Shown piece by piece: positions 1 through 7,673 of a stretch of 64,000 nucleotides of DNA. The DNA is taken from contig NZ_QPII01000012.1 in NCBI RefSeq assembly GCF_003336675.1, positions 62,001-126,000 of the forward strand, in the 5' to 3' direction. The stretch comes from Billgrantia montanilacus. GTDB lineage: Bacteria > Pseudomonadota > Gammaproteobacteria > Pseudomonadales > Halomonadaceae. Within the stretch, counting starts at the first letter, position 1. Each line of letters begins with the position of its first letter. The translations under genes and the position numbers were made by a program. The notes under the pieces were generated by a model. It made no database searches. It was given only the letters and a program-made list of their open reading frames with translations, and had not been told where the DNA came from.

Positions 1-1
1 T

Positions 2-13
2 GTCCGGGGATGA
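2..13 (+). CDS. possible 3' end of an upstream gene (antitoxin partner of the RES toxin?)
   Basis: One open frame entering from the left edge reads Val-Arg-Gly and stops with TGA at 11-13. That stop overlaps the ATG of the RES gene at 10-12 in an ATGA junction. RES toxins are usually encoded directly behind an Xre-type antitoxin carrying a DUF2384/ParS domain, often with this kind of overlap. Only four codons are visible, so both the existence of the gene and its identity are inferred from context. Confidence 0.35.
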   Translation, partial: VRG

Positions 14-699
14 GCGGGGTGGAGACCTGCCTGCCGGCGTGGCGAAATGCCTTTCGTATCATCAACAGCGCCTATCCGCCGATCGCGGTATTCGAGGACA
101 CCCTGGATCCGGAAGACCTGGCGCTGGCCTTTGCCATCGAGGCGATGACCAACGACAGGTTGCTCGAGGAGGGTGGACAACTGAATCGTGTGCCGCCCCA
201 TGATCGTGTCGCGGGCCCCGGCTGTTCTCCCATCATGGCGGCTTTCACTCACATCGGCCGGCCTTCGCGCTTCACCGACGGTAGCTACGGGGTCTACTAC
301 TGCGCCAGCACACTGGATGCGGCGATTGCCGAGACCCGCTTTCACATGGCCGAGTTTCTGGCGGCGACCCGCGAGGCCACCGTCGAAATCACCATGCGGA
401 CCTATATCAACACCGTTACCCGGGCGCTGCACGATGTGCGAGTGGGTTACCCCGAGCTGCACGATCCGGCCCCGGCCACCTATCCTCGGGGGCAGGCGTT
501 CGCTGCGCGTCTCAGGGCGGAAGGAACATGGGGCGTTCTCTACAACAGCGTCAGGCAGCCGGGGCACGAGTGCTCGGCGGTGCTGCGCCCACCGGCGCTG
601 AGCATTCCCGTTCAGGGCCCGCATCTTCGCTATGTGTGGGATGGCAGGGCGCAGGCCGTTACCCATGTCCTGGAAATCACCGAGTACCGGAGAGGCTGA
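10..699 (+). CDS. RES-domain protein, probable NAD-degrading toxin of an Xre/RES system
   Basis: This is a 229-residue protein with the RES layout. It has an Arg-rich segment near residue 80 (GRPSRFTDG), then a Tyr-containing strand followed by a Glu-bearing helix (GVYYCASTLDAAIAETRFH), and a late Ser (ECSAVLRP). Characterised RES toxins have an ADP-ribosyltransferase-like fold, and several degrade NAD+, arresting growth until neutralised by an Xre/DUF2384 antitoxin. Its ATG overlaps the stop of a gene cut off by the window edge, which fits an antitoxin-toxin operon. The substrate activity is known for the family and was not seen directly here. Confidence 0.85.
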   Translation: MSGVETCLPAWRNAFRIINSAYPPIAVFEDTLDPEDLALAFAIEAMTNDRLLEEGGQLNRVPPHDRVAGPGCSPIMAAFTHIGRPSRFTDGSYGVYYCASTLDAAIAETRFHMAEFLAATREATVEITMRTYINTVTRALHDVRVGYPELHDPAPATYPRGQAFAARLRAEGTWGVLYNSVRQPGHECSAVLRPPALSIPVQGPHLRYVWDGRAQAVTHVLEITEYRRG

Positions 700-739
700 A
701 TTGACCGCTGTCATTGCGGTGTGCGGAGCGGCATCTCTA

Positions 740-1129
740 CTACTCTCGCTCTCGCCGTAGCACCATGCCGGCGTGATAGAGCACGTCGTCGATGAATTCG
801 CCGTCGGCGGTGAAGCCGGTGTCGTCCCAGTACTCGATGGTGTTGCCGGTCACGCGGTAGCGGCCCTGATAGGCGCTTTCGCGTTCGCCGCGGGCTTCGT
901 CGTAGCGGTTATTCGGCAGGAGTTCGTGGCGTATGTGGCCATCGTCGGTGACCCACATGCCGACGTAGGGGTGATCTGCCATGGTGTCATCTCCGGTTGC
1001 GCTGGCAGCCTTCCCCAACTGGGGAAGCGCTGCGACGGTGGCCAGGGCCAGGGCCAGGGCCAGGGCCAGGCCCAGGGCCAGGCCCAGGCCCAGAAGCGTG
1101 GACCTGGCTTGCGTGGTATGCACGGTCAT
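740..1129 (-). CDS. Atu4866-like small secreted protein
   Basis: The gene encodes 129 residues, with the start chosen at 1129 because an AGGA Shine-Dalgarno lies just upstream. Longer in-frame starts overlap the SDR gene and translate to low-complexity sequence. Residues 1-43 form a long hydrophobic leader made largely of Ala-Leu dipeptides and ending near AASA, likely a signal peptide. The remainder (HPYVGMWVTDDGHIRHELLP, then YQGRYRVTGNTIEYWDDTG) matches my memory of the Atu4866 family, small beta-rich proteins of unknown function often found beside SDR or AraC genes. An internal start at MADHPYV, without the leader, cannot be excluded. Only 25 bp separate it from the SDR gene, so the two are likely co-transcribed. 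Confidence 0.7.
   Translation of the reverse strand: MTVHTTQARSTLLGLGLALGLALALALALATVAALPQLGKAASATGDDTMADHPYVGMWVTDDGHIRHELLPNNRYDEARGERESAYQGRYRVTGNTIEYWDDTGFTADGEFIDDVLYHAGMVLRRERE
1040..1093. repeat. hexanucleotide tandem repeat (GGCCAG/GGCCCA type) inside the Atu4866-like gene
   Basis: About nine imperfect copies of a 6-bp unit lie here, mostly GGCCAG with GGCCCA variants. On the coding (minus) strand they encode alternating Leu-Ala in the hydrophobic core of the leader peptide. Because the unit is two codons long, copy-number changes would lengthen or shorten the hydrophobic core without breaking the frame. Confidence 0.85.
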
Positions 1130-1154
1130 CGGGTTTCCTCGGCAGCGGCTGTGC

Positions 1155-1874
1155 TCATGCGCTGGCGGTGGGACGAACCACGATCTCGCTGGTGTCCACG
1201 TCGTCGGGCTGGGCGATGACATGGGCGATAGCCGCGGCAATGGCCTCGGGCTTGAGCGCGATCTGGCGGTAGGCTTCCATCGCTTCGGCGGCGCTGGCAT
1301 CGGTGATGCTGTCGGCCAGCTCCGACTCCACGACGCCGGGATAGACGCAGGTGACGCGCAGCTTGTCGTTCTCCTGGCGCAGCCCGTCGGAAATGGCCCG
1401 TACGGCATACTTGGTCGCGCAGTAGACGGCGCCGGTGGGCACCACGTAGAGGCCGCCGATGGAGGAGATGTTGATCACTTGTCCGCTGCCCTGGGCGTGC
1501 ATGGTGGGCAGTACGGCGGCGATGCCGTGCAGCACGCCGCGGATGTTGACGTCGATCATGCGGTCCCACTCGTCGAGCTTGAGCGAGGCCAGGGGCGAGA
1601 GCGGCATCACGCCGGCATTGTTGATGATCACGTCGATGCGGCCATGGATCTTCAGCGCGGCATCGGCGAAGGCCTGCACGTCTTGCCGCTGGGTGACGTC
1701 CAGCGCGCGGTAGTCCGCGCTGCCGCCTTCGGCACGAATGGCCTGCGCCAGCATTTCCAGCCTGTCGGTGCGGCGCGCGCCGATGACCAGTCGATGGTCC
1801 TGGCTTGCCAGTAACCGTGCGGTGGCTTCGCCAATGCCGCTGCTGGCGCCGGTGAGAAGAATGACTTTGCTCAT
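1155..1874 (-). CDS. SDR-family NAD(P)-dependent oxidoreductase
   Basis: A 239-residue classical short-chain dehydrogenase/reductase. The nucleotide-binding TGASSGIG is at residues 8-15, NNAG at 85-88, and the catalytic triad is Ser138, Tyr151 and Lys155 (YxxxK). Arg34-Arg35 after the second strand suggests a preference for NADP(H). The substrate is unknown; the length and C-terminal IVVRPTASA are typical of the YdfG-like clade acting on small hydroxy acids or alcohols. It lies divergent from the AraC-type regulator at 2120, a common arrangement in which the regulator controls the dehydrogenase, with the small secreted protein downstream in the same operon. Confidence 0.9.
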   Translation of the reverse strand: MSKVILLTGASSGIGEATARLLASQDHRLVIGARRTDRLEMLAQAIRAEGGSADYRALDVTQRQDVQAFADAALKIHGRIDVIINNAGVMPLSPLASLKLDEWDRMIDVNIRGVLHGIAAVLPTMHAQGSGQVINISSIGGLYVVPTGAVYCATKYAVRAISDGLRQENDKLRVTCVYPGVVESELADSITDASAAEAMEAYRQIALKPEAIAAAIAHVIAQPDDVDTSEIVVRPTASA

Positions 1875-2119
1875 TAGAGAAGGACTCCGTATCGGTGGCT
1901 TGTGATGACTCTCTCGCTGGGCTCGGATGATCGATCCTTGAACGTGTTCATGAGCAAGAGTGTCGTTGTGACAAGCCTAGGGAGCCGCCGGAAAAGCCGA
2001 CAGTGCCATTCCTCTTGAAGTATTGCCTGATTCTATTGCCGGGTTTTATTCAGGAGCTATTATGCTGAATATACTTGCCTAAACATGAATCGCACAGGCA
2101 GTGCGAAGGGCCTTTCACG

Positions 2120-3064
2120 ATGGCGACACGATCTTCCTCGTTGCTCCATGAGCGGATGGTGGAGCAGCTCTATCGGCTCGCACCGCATGAGGGCTACACC
2201 CAGTCCTTGCTGGATGGTGTGCGCTTCCTGCGCTCGAACCGTCCGCTGAAGCATACGCCTGTGCTCTACGAGCCGAGCATCGTGATCGTGTGCCAGGGGC
2301 GCAAGCGAGGCTATCTGGGCGGCGATGTCTATCTCTACGATGCCCTGCACTATCTGGTGCTATCGGTGCCGCTCCCGTTCACCTCGGAAACCGAGGCCAG
2401 CCCCGAGGAGCCGATGCTGGCCATTTCCATTCGCCTTGAGATGGCCGTGGTGGCGGATCTGGTCTTCACACTGGACCAGGCGGATGCGCGCTCGGCGGCA
2501 CCGCCGCGGGGCATGCTTTCCACCCCGCTCGGTGCGCCCATGGCCGACGCCACGCTGCGACTGCTCGAGGCGCTGGCCTCGCCCCTGGAGGCGCAGGTGC
2601 TGGCGCCTGGGATCGTGCGTGAAATCTGCTACCGCGTACTGGTCGGCGAGCAGGGCGGCAGCGTGCGCGCGGCGCTGGCCCAGCAGGGCCAGTTCGGCAG
2701 GATCGCCAAGGCGCTGCACCGTATCCACGCGGATTATGCCGAGCCCCTGGAGGTGGGGCGCCTGGCCAGCGAAGTCGGCATGAGTACCGCGGTCTTCCAT
2801 GTGCACTTCAAGGCGGTGACGCAGACCTCGCCGCTTCAGTACATCAAGTCGACGCGGCTGCACCAGGCCCGGATGATGATGATCCGTGATGGCCTGCCCG
2901 CCGCGGCGGCCGCCGCCAGGGTGGGCTACGAGAGCCCTTCGCAGTTCAGCCGCGAGTTCAAGCGCTTCTTCGGTCGGACTCCCGGCGAGGAGGTGCGTGA
3001 AATGAAAGCCACGCTGGCGCTGTTGCCCTCGACACAGGCGGCGGGGCTGGCGCTGCCGCATTGA
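2120..3064 (+). CDS. AraC-family transcriptional regulator (AraC_N plus HTH_18)
   Basis: The start at 2120 (MATRSSSLLHERM) gives 314 residues. The upstream in-frame ATG at 2075 would add 15 residues without family resemblance. The N-terminal half (VLYEPSIVIVCQGRKRGYLG, then YLVLSVPLPFTSE) is the AraC_N cupin-like ligand domain. The C-terminal quarter carries two helix-turn-helix units, with VGRLASEVGMSTAVFHVHFK in the first and AAARVGYESPSQFSREFKRFFG in the second. Regulators of this type usually activate an adjacent, divergently transcribed oxidoreductase. Here that is the SDR gene at 1155-1874 across a 245-bp intergenic region, where I could not identify a specific operator. Confidence 0.9.
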   Translation: MATRSSSLLHERMVEQLYRLAPHEGYTQSLLDGVRFLRSNRPLKHTPVLYEPSIVIVCQGRKRGYLGGDVYLYDALHYLVLSVPLPFTSETEASPEEPMLAISIRLEMAVVADLVFTLDQADARSAAPPRGMLSTPLGAPMADATLRLLEALASPLEAQVLAPGIVREICYRVLVGEQGGSVRAALAQQGQFGRIAKALHRIHADYAEPLEVGRLASEVGMSTAVFHVHFKAVTQTSPLQYIKSTRLHQARMMMIRDGLPAAAAAARVGYESPSQFSREFKRFFGRTPGEEVREMKATLALLPSTQAAGLALPH

Positions 3065-3343
3065 GACGACGCGCTCGAGTGTGCTCAATCAGGGCATTAG
3101 TCTCGGCGATGAAGAGCCAGTCGAGGCTGTTCATACACCGCCTGAAGTGAATTCGCCATGAGCGACTATCCTGCTAGGTAGGCACCGCTCGCAGCCCACC
3201 CCCTATCCTCCGTACTGCATCCTCCGTTCTGCGCGCCGATTTGCCCGTGTTGCCCGTGCCGGTGCCAGCACGTCTTTACGATGCAGGATCGCATCCCGTG
3301 CCACCACAGTTCCGGGTGTTACGGCCACAAAGGAAGTGAAACC

Positions 3344-4774
3344 ATGAAAAAGCGTTCTTCGCCCCAGGCCCCGAGCGGTTCGCAGGACCTCTGGCGGCAG
3401 TCCGCCACGACACTGGCGGTCCTTATCAGATCCGGGGAAGTGTCGAGCCGTGAGGTGATCGATGCCCACCTGGCGCGGATCGAGGCGGTGAATCCTGAGC
3501 TCAATGCCGTCACCGTGATGCTGCGCACGTCGGCCCGTGAGGCGGCGGATGCGGCGGATGCCCAGCGCAAGATGGCGGGCAAGCGCGATCTGCCGCCCCT
3601 GCACGGGGTGCCGATCACGGTGAAGGAGAATATCGATTGCGTCGGCACCCCGACCACCTTGGGCCTGGTCGCGAACGCCAATGCGTTGCCGGAACAGGAT
3701 GCGCCGGTGGTCGAACGGATGCGTGCCGCTGGCGCCATTCCCATCGGGCGCACCAACATGCCGGAAATGGGCCTGCGGGTCTCCACCAGCAACCCGTTCA
3801 GGGGGCTGACCCGCAATCCGTGGAATGCGCAGCTGACCGCGGGGGGCAGCAGTGGTGGCGAAGGCGCGGCCGTGGCGTCCGGCATGTCGCCGCTCGGAAT
3901 CGGCAATGACATCGGCGGATCGCTGAGAAATCCGGCGTTCTGCTGCGGTGTCGCGGCACTGAAGCCCACCCAGGGGCGCATTCCCTTCGGTAGTGCCGGC
4001 GACGGCTTCCTGAGCGCGCAGGTGATGCTGACCGATGGCCCCATCGCCCGCAGCGTTGCCGATCTCAGGCTCGTTCTCGAGCAGGTTCACGGGCAGCACG
4101 TGCGCGATCCTCGCTCGGTCACGGTGTCGCTGGAAGGCCCGCGAGTTCCGCGTCGTGTTGCCATGGTGACATCGCTGCCCGGCACTGTTATCGACCCGGC
4201 CATTGTCGCCAGCGTGCGGGCGGCAGGCGAGGCGCTTGCCGCCCGCGGTTACCAGGTGGAGGAGGGGATACCGCCGGAAATCGAGCTGATCAACCATCTC
4301 TGGACGCAATTCCAGATGTCCGACCTGAGCCTCACGGCCGAGTCGATACGGCCCACGCTCAGCCTGGAGGCCGCCATGCTCATGGATGCCCTGATCGCCA
4401 GGATCGATCCCTCGGTGACGCATGCCGCGCTGCATCAGGAGCGTTCGCGTCTCGGCCGGGCCTGGGCGGCATTCTTTGCGGAGTATCCGTTAATCCTGGG
4501 GCCCGTCTGGCCGTCGGCACCGTTCGTGCATGATGCCGATGTCGCCTCGCCAGCCGGTAGTGAGCTGATGCTGGGCATGCAGTGGTTCGTGACCCCCGGC
4601 AATCTGCTCGGCTTCCCAGCCGTCGTGTTACCGACCCGGCCGATCGACAACGCACCCATGACCGTTCAGCTATACGCCGACCGCTTTCGCGACGACCTGG
4701 TGCTGGAGGCTGCCGAGGTCATCGAGGCCGCATTTGGGCCCTGTACGCCGGTAGATCCTTTCGTGGTCTACTGA
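3344..4774 (+). CDS. amidase-signature family hydrolase
   Basis: A 476-residue amidase-signature enzyme hydrolysing a C-N amide bond; the substrate is unknown. The start at 3344 is preferred to the ATG at 3281 because AAAGGAAG sits just upstream. The Ser-Ser-Lys catalytic set is visible: Lys94 in ITVKEN, Ser169 in GGSSGGEGAA, and Ser193 in GNDIGGSLRNPA. Length is normal for the family (about 450-500). It stands alone: the regulator upstream is 279 bp away, and a palindromic repeat element begins at its stop codon. GatA (aspartyl/glutamyl-tRNA amidotransferase) is unlikely because no gatB or gatC accompanies it. Confidence 0.9.
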   Translation: MKKRSSPQAPSGSQDLWRQSATTLAVLIRSGEVSSREVIDAHLARIEAVNPELNAVTVMLRTSAREAADAADAQRKMAGKRDLPPLHGVPITVKENIDCVGTPTTLGLVANANALPEQDAPVVERMRAAGAIPIGRTNMPEMGLRVSTSNPFRGLTRNPWNAQLTAGGSSGGEGAAVASGMSPLGIGNDIGGSLRNPAFCCGVAALKPTQGRIPFGSAGDGFLSAQVMLTDGPIARSVADLRLVLEQVHGQHVRDPRSVTVSLEGPRVPRRVAMVTSLPGTVIDPAIVASVRAAGEALAARGYQVEEGIPPEIELINHLWTQFQMSDLSLTAESIRPTLSLEAAMLMDALIARIDPSVTHAALHQERSRLGRAWAAFFAEYPLILGPVWPSAPFVHDADVASPAGSELMLGMQWFVTPGNLLGFPAVVLPTRPIDNAPMTVQLYADRFRDDLVLEAAEVIEAAFGPCTPVDPFVVY

Positions 4775-4896
4775 ATAAATGTCTGCGCGGGCAAATCGCT
4801 GCGTTGCGCGGTGCTCGGAATCCTCACCTATACCCCATAGGCTCCGGTTCCTGTGCTCCGTGCGCCTTGCGCTTCACTCCGCTCGCCAATTTATTC
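4773..4896. repeat. intergenic palindromic repeat element A
   Basis: A 124-bp element fills the gap between the convergent amidase and the minus-strand gene at 4901. Its ends are inverted repeats (GAATAAAT at 4773-4780, ATTTATTC at 4889-4896). Inner arms contain GGAA at 4817-4820 against GGTTCC at 4846-4851. The core is a hairpin with stem CCTAT/ATAGG and loop ACCCC (4827-4841), flanked by CTCA and CTC. The core closely resembles that of element B at 43055-43210. It may act as a bidirectional terminator or a REP/BIME-like element. Confidence 0.7.
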
Positions 4897-4900
4897 GCTT

Positions 4901-5521
4901 CTAGTTAGGCGGGTGCCTGTCGGTGGATACGACCGGCAGGCTCGCCAGGTCGACGTCGCCGTGCTGGCTGGTCACCGTCAATCGGCTCTGGCTTCCCTGC
5001 TGCTGGGCAAAGCCATGGATGCGATGGTCCAGGGTGTCATAGACGCGGAGGGTATCTTCGGTCTGCACGACGAGGCGCCGAGCCTTAGCAAAGTAGGCGT
5101 AGCGTAAACCGTTCTGTTCGCCGGTTGCGTTGGGTGTGCCGAGTTCCGCCGGCCACCAGGCGGTGTTCTCTTCCGCGGCGGGCCAGGCCGACTGCTGGGC
5201 AGCTATTTCACCCGCTATCCCTTCACCAGCTTTCCCACCAGCCATCCCACCAACCCTCTCACCAATCTCGTGGCATAGCGCGTCCACGCGAGCGTTCAAG
5301 GCATGGTTGAGAGGGTCGCTCAGCATCAGCATGCCACCCTGCATCCATTGGCCGGGGCCGCCGAACTCCGAGTGTGAAAACATGGCCATCTGGCCATCAC
5401 CGTCGGCCACGGCCAATACCATGTGCGCAATGGCGTCGCGACTGAAATCGTGACGCTCGGCGAGCTCGTCGACGATGGCGAGTCCCTGGGGGCTGAGTGA
5501 GTGCATGTCGGTTTGACTCAC
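4901..5521 (-). CDS. small soluble protein, possibly SHOCT-related, function unknown
   Basis: A 206-residue protein without a signal peptide. The N-terminal third (LSPQGLAIVDELAERHDFSRDAI, then MFSHSEFGGPGQWMQGGM) resembles, from memory, a family labelled SHOCT-domain proteins; this is the only resemblance I can offer. A Gly-rich stretch near residues 90-105 (ERVGGMAGGKAGEGIAGE) looks like a flexible linker before a hydrophilic beta-rich C-terminus. Its ATG overlaps the stop of the upstream isomerase-like gene by 4 bp, so the two are translationally coupled. No catalytic motif is apparent. Confidence 0.6.
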   Translation of the reverse strand: MSQTDMHSLSPQGLAIVDELAERHDFSRDAIAHMVLAVADGDGQMAMFSHSEFGGPGQWMQGGMLMLSDPLNHALNARVDALCHEIGERVGGMAGGKAGEGIAGEIAAQQSAWPAAEENTAWWPAELGTPNATGEQNGLRYAYFAKARRLVVQTEDTLRVYDTLDHRIHGFAQQQGSQSRLTVTSQHGDVDLASLPVVSTDRHPPN

Positions 5522-6120
5522 AGTTCGCCGGCCAGTTTCTTTTCAACCAGTTCGAGCCGGTCCTGACCCCAGAAGGGCTCTCCCTCGATCTCGTACCACG
5601 GGGAACCGAAGCAGCCTGCTGCGACGGCCCGTTCGCAGGCCTCATCGAGGCGCTGCTGCCCCACGTCCGATTCCGACTCCTCCAGTAGCGCCTGGCCGTT
5701 CAGGCCGCAGGCGTCGGCGATCTCGCGCAGCGTGTCGAGGTCGGCGACATCACGCTCCTCGGCCCAGCAGGCCCTGAGTATGGACAGCGACAGTTCGGCG
5801 ATGTCGTGGCCCTGGGCCTTGGCGGTCAGTGCCAGGCGCGCCGCCGGGCGGTCGTCGGTGGGGAAGTGCTTGGGTTGCCGGTTGAGGGGGATGCCGAGCT
5901 GCTGTGGCCAGCGCTTCAGCTCCGCCATGCGGTAGGCCTGGCGCTCGGGCGCCCGCTTGGGCAACGGCAGCCCGCCGGTCCTTGGGAATACTGCGCTGAG
6001 CGTGATCGGCACATAGTCGATGGTGGCGCCGTGGCGGGCGGCAATCTCGCCGAGCCGGGCATGACCCAGGTAGGTCCAGGGCGATACCTGGCTGAAGTAG
6101 TAGGTGATGCGCTTGGGCAT
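5518..6120 (-). CDS. 2-hydroxychromene-2-carboxylate isomerase family protein (DsbA-like fold)
   Basis: A 200-residue member of the DsbA-like thioredoxin-fold branch that includes HCCA isomerase and kappa-class GST. The start YYFSQVSPWTYLGHARL holds the family Ser (FSxxSPW) where DsbA has its CxxC. Near the C-terminus, GCFGSPWYEIEGEPFWGQDRL is the signature that binds glutathione and closes the active site. Characterised members act in naphthalene degradation, but many are general glutathione-dependent isomerases, and nothing here points to naphthalene. It begins 35 bp after the malonyl-CoA synthetase gene on the same strand, so it may be read through from the malonate operon. Confidence 0.85.
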   Translation of the reverse strand: MPKRITYYFSQVSPWTYLGHARLGEIAARHGATIDYVPITLSAVFPRTGGLPLPKRAPERQAYRMAELKRWPQQLGIPLNRQPKHFPTDDRPAARLALTAKAQGHDIAELSLSILRACWAEERDVADLDTLREIADACGLNGQALLEESESDVGQQRLDEACERAVAAGCFGSPWYEIEGEPFWGQDRLELVEKKLAGEL

Positions 6121-6155
6121 GTTGGTCGGTGCCTCTTCTGTCTCGTCAGTGTTTC

Positions 6156-7673
6156 CTAACGATAGATGTCCTGGTAAATCTTGCGCAGCTCATTCTTCTG
6201 CACCTTGCCCATGGTGTTGTACGGTAGGGCGTCAACGAAGAGCACCCGCTTGGGCTGCTTGTACTTCGCCAGCCGGTCCTTGAGGAAGTCGATCACATCC
6301 CGCTCGGCGAGGCGGGCGTCGGCTTCCGGCACCACTACGGCGGTAACGCCTTCGCCGAAGTCCGGGTGGGGCACGCCGATCACGGCGGATTCCTTTACCC
6401 CCTCCAGTTCGTCGATCACCTGCTCGACCTCCTTGGGATAGACGTTGTAGCCCCCGGAAATGACCATGTCCTTGTCGCGGCCGACGATATGGACGTAGCC
6501 GCGCTCGTCGACCATGGCCAGGTCGCCGGTGACGAAGAAGCCATCCTCCAGCAGCTCCTCGCGGGTCTTCTCGGGCATCCGCCAGTAGCCGATGAAAACG
6601 TTGGGCCCGCGAATCTCGAGCATGCCGATCTCGCCATTGGGGAGCGGCTCATGGGTTTCGCGGTCGGTGATGCGGTACTCCACGCCCGGCAGCGGCATGC
6701 CCACGGTTCCGGCGCGACGTTCGCCGTCGTAGGGGTTGGAGAGGTTCATGTTGGTTTCGGTCATGCCGTAGCGCTCGAGGATGGCATGGCCGCTCTTCTG
6801 TTCGAACTCCCGGTGGGTCTCGGCGGTGAGCGGGGCCGAACCGGAGACGAACAGCCGCATGTTGGCGGTGACTTCGGGGGTCAGGCGCGGATCCTGGATC
6901 AGGCGCGTATAGAAGGTCGGCACCCCCATCATCACGCTGCCGCGAGGCAGTTCCTCGAAGATCACGTCGGCGTCGAAGCTCGGCAGGAACAGCATGCTCG
7001 AACCGGCCATCAGGGTGACGTTGCAGCCGACGAACAGCCCATGGGTGTGGAAGATCGGCAGGGCATGGATCAGGCGGTCCTCGGCGGTAAAGCGCCAGGC
7101 CTCGACCAGGGTGGCGGCATTGGAGCCCAGGTTGCGGTGGGTCAGCATGGCGCCCTTGGAGCGCCCCGTGGTGCCCGAGGTATAGAGGATCGCGGCCAGG
7201 TCGTTCTCCTGACGCGGCTCGATGGTATCGTGCGGCGTGGCCCGCTCGGCGGCCTCCATCAGGCTGCCGTCGCCGTCGGTGCCCAGGGTTTCCACCGCAG
7301 GGCAGCCGGTCTCGCTGGCCACCGCCCGGGCCTGCTCCAGGGCGGCCGGGCGGCAGACGAACAGGGCCGGTTCGGCGTCGGCGAGGAAATAGCGGATCTC
7401 GTCGGCGGTATAGCCGGTGTTGAGCGGCAGGTAGACGCCGCCGATCCGCAGACAGGCGAGATAGAGCAGGATCGCCTCGGGGCTCTTGTCGACCTGCACG
7501 GCGACCCGGTCGCCGGGGGCGACACCCAGCGCGGCCAGGGCACCGGCCAGCCGGGCGCTGGCGGCCAGGGCAGCGGCGTGGCTGTAGCGGCGGCCGTCAC
7601 GGGTGGTGATGAAATCGGCATCGCCGCGTTCCTGCATGCGGGCGGCGAAGGTTTCGAAAAGGTTCTGGCTCAT
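6156..7673 (-). CDS. matB: malonyl-CoA synthetase
   Basis: A 505-residue ANL-superfamily ligase converting malonate, ATP and CoA to malonyl-CoA in the cytoplasm. The AMP-binding P-loop ILYTSGTTGRSKGAM is near residue 165, followed by RYGMTETNMN and the hinge GRDKDMVISGGYNVYP, with the C-terminal catalytic Lys in LPYNTMGKVQKNELR. The MTETNMN motif and linkage to malonyl-CoA decarboxylase and a TRAP carrier identify it as MatB rather than an acetyl-CoA synthetase. Its ATG overlaps the decarboxylase stop by 4 bp (7670-7673), showing tight coupling. Together MatB and the decarboxylase turn imported malonate into acetyl-CoA. Confidence 0.93.
   Translation of the reverse strand: MSQNLFETFAARMQERGDADFITTRDGRRYSHAAALAASARLAGALAALGVAPGDRVAVQVDKSPEAILLYLACLRIGGVYLPLNTGYTADEIRYFLADAEPALFVCRPAALEQARAVASETGCPAVETLGTDGDGSLMEAAERATPHDTIEPRQENDLAAILYTSGTTGRSKGAMLTHRNLGSNAATLVEAWRFTAEDRLIHALPIFHTHGLFVGCNVTLMAGSSMLFLPSFDADVIFEELPRGSVMMGVPTFYTRLIQDPRLTPEVTANMRLFVSGSAPLTAETHREFEQKSGHAILERYGMTETNMNLSNPYDGERRAGTVGMPLPGVEYRITDRETHEPLPNGEIGMLEIRGPNVFIGYWRMPEKTREELLEDGFFVTGDLAMVDERGYVHIVGRDKDMVISGGYNVYPKEVEQVIDELEGVKESAVIGVPHPDFGEGVTAVVVPEADARLAERDVIDFLKDRLAKYKQPKRVLFVDALPYNTMGKVQKNELRKIYQDIYR

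Noticed and set aside
1040-1093. CRISPR-like or satellite array
   Set aside because: The unit is 6 bp with no spacers and lies inside a coding frame.
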